Of a stretch of DNA of 7,654 bases, positions 6,535 through 7,654 are shown in pieces. Both the position numbers and the translations under genes were made by a program. Below the pieces are notes generated by a model. It was given only the letters and a program-made list of their open reading frames with translations, searched no databases and had not been told where the DNA came from. This stretch comes from JBBSGC01 sp038254525 (GTDB lineage Bacteria > Actinomycetota > Actinomycetes > Propionibacteriales > Nocardioidaceae): positions 1-7,654 of the forward strand of contig JBBSGC010000098.1 of NCBI GenBank assembly GCA_038254525.1, written 5' to 3'. The stretch's first letter is position 1; each line of letters begins with the position of its first letter.

Positions 6535-7042
6535 GCCGTACCCCGACGCGTTGCCGCAGCTGCCCCCGCGCTCTCGCGGGGTGATCGCGCTGCAGGAGGA
6601 GAACTGCACAGTGTGCATGCTGTGCGCGAGGGAGTGCCCGGCGTGGTGCATCTACATCGACTCGCACAAGGAGACGAGTCCGGCAGCGAGCCAAGGGGCC
6701 CGCGAGCGCAGCCACAACATGCTCGACAGGTTCGCGATCGACTTCTCGCTGTGCATGTACTGCGGCATCTGCATCGAGGTGTGCCCGTTCGACGCCCTGC
6801 ACTGGAGCCCGGAGTTCGAGTACGCAGAGGTCGACATCGGTGAGCTGGTCCACGAGAGGGACCGGCTGCGGGAGTGGCTGTGGACAGTCCCGCCGCCGCC
6901 TGCCCTCGACGAGCGGGCCGAGGAGGCGAAGGAGATCATGGCTGCTCGGCGCGCCACCGCAAGCGAAACCAGTCCCCGCACCAGCCCCAGCCACACCAGC
7001 CCCGGCCACACCAGCCCCGGGGCGAAGCCAGCCGGTCAATAG
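6527..7042 (+). CDS. NuoI-like protein with two [4Fe-4S] ferredoxin motifs
   Basis: This 171-residue protein carries two 8-Fe ferredoxin-type motifs, CxxCxxCxxxCP, with Cys27/30/33/37 and Cys76/79/82/86, as in the NuoI (TYKY/23-kDa) subunit that relays electrons through clusters N6a and N6b. The ~49-residue spacing and the AIDFSLCMYCGICIEVCP block (70-87) fit NuoI rather than a small free ferredoxin. The C-terminal ~25 residues are repeats of Thr-Ser-Pro and unlike NuoI. I place the start at GTG 6527, 9 nt after GGGAG (6513-6517), overlapping the nuoC-like stop by 8 nt; an upstream ATG (6476) would add 17 unconserved residues. Expected role: electron transfer to the NuoB-like subunit, with ferredoxin as a plausible donor since no NADH-input subunits are nearby. 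It could also be a HycB- or HyfH-like hydrogenase subunit, but the best match is NuoI. Confidence 0.92.
   Translation: MAEPYPDALPQLPPRSRGVIALQEENCTVCMLCARECPAWCIYIDSHKETSPAASQGARERSHNMLDRFAIDFSLCMYCGICIEVCPFDALHWSPEFEYAEVDIGELVHERDRLREWLWTVPPPPALDERAEEAKEIMAARRATASETSPRTSPSHTSPGHTSPGAKPAGQ
6969..7025 (+). repeat. Thr-Ser-Pro coding minisatellite at the end of the nuoI-like gene
   Basis: Four imperfect tandem units begin ACCAG(T/C)CCC: one of 12 bp followed by three of about 15 bp. They encode TSPR, TSPSH, TSPGH and TSPGA. The two middle units differ by one base (CCAGCCAC versus CCGGCCAC). All units keep the frame, so the array changes only the length of the C-terminal tail. Copy number may vary between strains. 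Confidence 0.85.
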
Positions 7043-7064
7043 GCGGCCGTTGCCTGCTGCCGGC

Positions 7065-7654
7065 TCACTCTCGTCTCGGGAAGCGTGGGTTGCGCCGTGG
7101 GACGACCTTGGGGTCGAGGTGTGGCGGTGGCACGATCTCCGGAACCCGTCGTCAGCGAGCACCACCGTCCACCCCTGAGCGTGGACCACGTGGTGGTGCC
7201 AAGAGCACAGCAGGCAGCCGTTGGCTAGGTCGGAGGTGCCGTCCCGCGTCCAAGGGGTGCGGTGGTGGGTCTCGCACCAGGCAGCCGGCGGTCACAAGTG
7301 CCGAAGATGTAACCGCGATCACGGGCCGCCAGGGCAATGCGCTGAGCTGGGCTGAACAGCCGACTGCTGCGGCCGAGATCCAGCGGCAATGAGCGACCGT
7401 TGAGCACCATAGGCAGCAAACCCGCAGTGCAGGCGAGTCGTCGCGCCTGGCTGGCTGACAGCTTCTCGCCGGTGGACAAGGTGGGGCGCCAAGCCCGGTC
7501 ACCAGGTGCTTGTAGTCGAGAGCGACTGTGACGGTAGCGCCGGTCTGCGGCAGCGCGTCAGACGGCAGGTGCTCGACCAGAGTGGCCAGCGCGAGGCCCA
7601 TGCGCTGGGGATGGGACAACCTGGCCCAAGCGGTCTGCATCTCGTCAGTGGGTC
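7065..7654 (-). pseudogene. DUF222/HNH endonuclease-domain gene (13E12-type), 3' part, three frameshifts
   Basis: Reading leftward from the window edge, one frame gives the end of the DUF222 region (WARLSHPQRM, then ATVTVALDYKHLVTGLG). A second frame continues with LSTGEKLSASQARRLAC, LDLGRSSRLFSPAQR and the first HNH cysteine (GTCDR). A third gives the HNH core (WCETHHRTPWTRDGTSDLAN, then LLCSWHHHVVHAQGW). A fourth stretch gives the C-terminus, IVPPPHLDPKVVPRRNPRF, ending in TGA at 7067-7065. The shifts are near 7483-7486, 7287 and 7141. In each case adding one base to a short C run (G run on the plus strand) restores a perfect family reading. The HNH histidines, cysteines and Asn are all still encoded. 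The gene runs past the right edge in an open frame. Members are abundant, often multicopy genes in actinobacteria with poorly known function. It is either a recent pseudogene or an intact gene with homopolymer base-calling errors. It converges on the nuoI-like gene with only 22 bp between them. Confidence 0.88.

Noticed and set aside
6961..7025. Possible CRISPR-like short repeat array
   Set aside because: The units are 12-15 bp with no spacers and lie in frame inside a coding sequence, so this is a coding minisatellite.
7031..7064. Possible terminator between the nuoI-like gene and the convergent HNH gene
   Set aside because: Only a 5-bp GCCGG/CCGGC pairing with a ~24-nt loop and no T-run; too weak to call.
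5825..7189. 454-codon open frame on the minus strand opposite the nuoC- and nuoI-like genes
   Set aside because: Only its first ~25 residues are real (the end of the HNH domain before its last frameshift). The rest is antisense to clear genes and Arg/Pro-rich.

Overview
The window is high-GC DNA (roughly 70% G+C by eye) with GTG starts, ATGA stop/start overlaps and a DUF222/HNH (13E12-type) gene remnant. This combination points to an actinobacterium, possibly a soil or plant-associated one given the xylanase remnant; I cannot place it to genus. Nothing in the window looks like a plasmid, phage, IS element, CRISPR array, rRNA or tRNA.

Layout, left to right. Positions 1-1946 (minus strand) hold the korA-korB pair of a ferredoxin-dependent 2-oxoacid (2-oxoglutarate) oxidoreductase: korA is complete, and korB starts on an ATGA overlap and runs off the left edge. 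Positions ~2041-2712 (plus strand) hold a wrecked GH10 endo-xylanase gene, with one frameshift and two internal deletions. Positions 2758-3624 (minus strand) hold an intact aldo/keto reductase. A 185-bp divergent intergenic region separates it from a plus-strand run at 3810-7042: a GAF-PAS-GGDEF diguanylate cyclase, then nuoB-like, nuoC-like and nuoI-like genes. The cyclase and nuoB are 14 nt apart, nuoB/nuoC overlap by 4 nt, and nuoC/nuoI overlap by 8 nt. The right end (7065-7654, minus strand) is the 3' part of a DUF222/HNH endonuclease-type gene broken by three single-base frameshifts and cut by the window edge.

How the parts may work together (inference). The B-C-I set supplies pieces of the peripheral arm of a complex-I-like or group 4 hydrogenase-like enzyme: the N2-type cluster subunit, the 30-kDa subunit and the two-[4Fe-4S] subunit. 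It has no NuoD, no membrane subunits and no NADH-input module here. NuoI-type subunits can take electrons from ferredoxin in enzymes lacking NuoEFG, and KorAB makes reduced ferredoxin, so a ferredoxin-centred link is possible, although the two loci face opposite ways. The likely co-transcription of a c-di-GMP cyclase carrying an intact inhibitory site with the B-C-I genes is the most unusual arrangement here. The two pseudogenes, the tandem micro-duplications and the low-complexity C-terminal tails suggest a locus undergoing decay and small-scale rearrangement.
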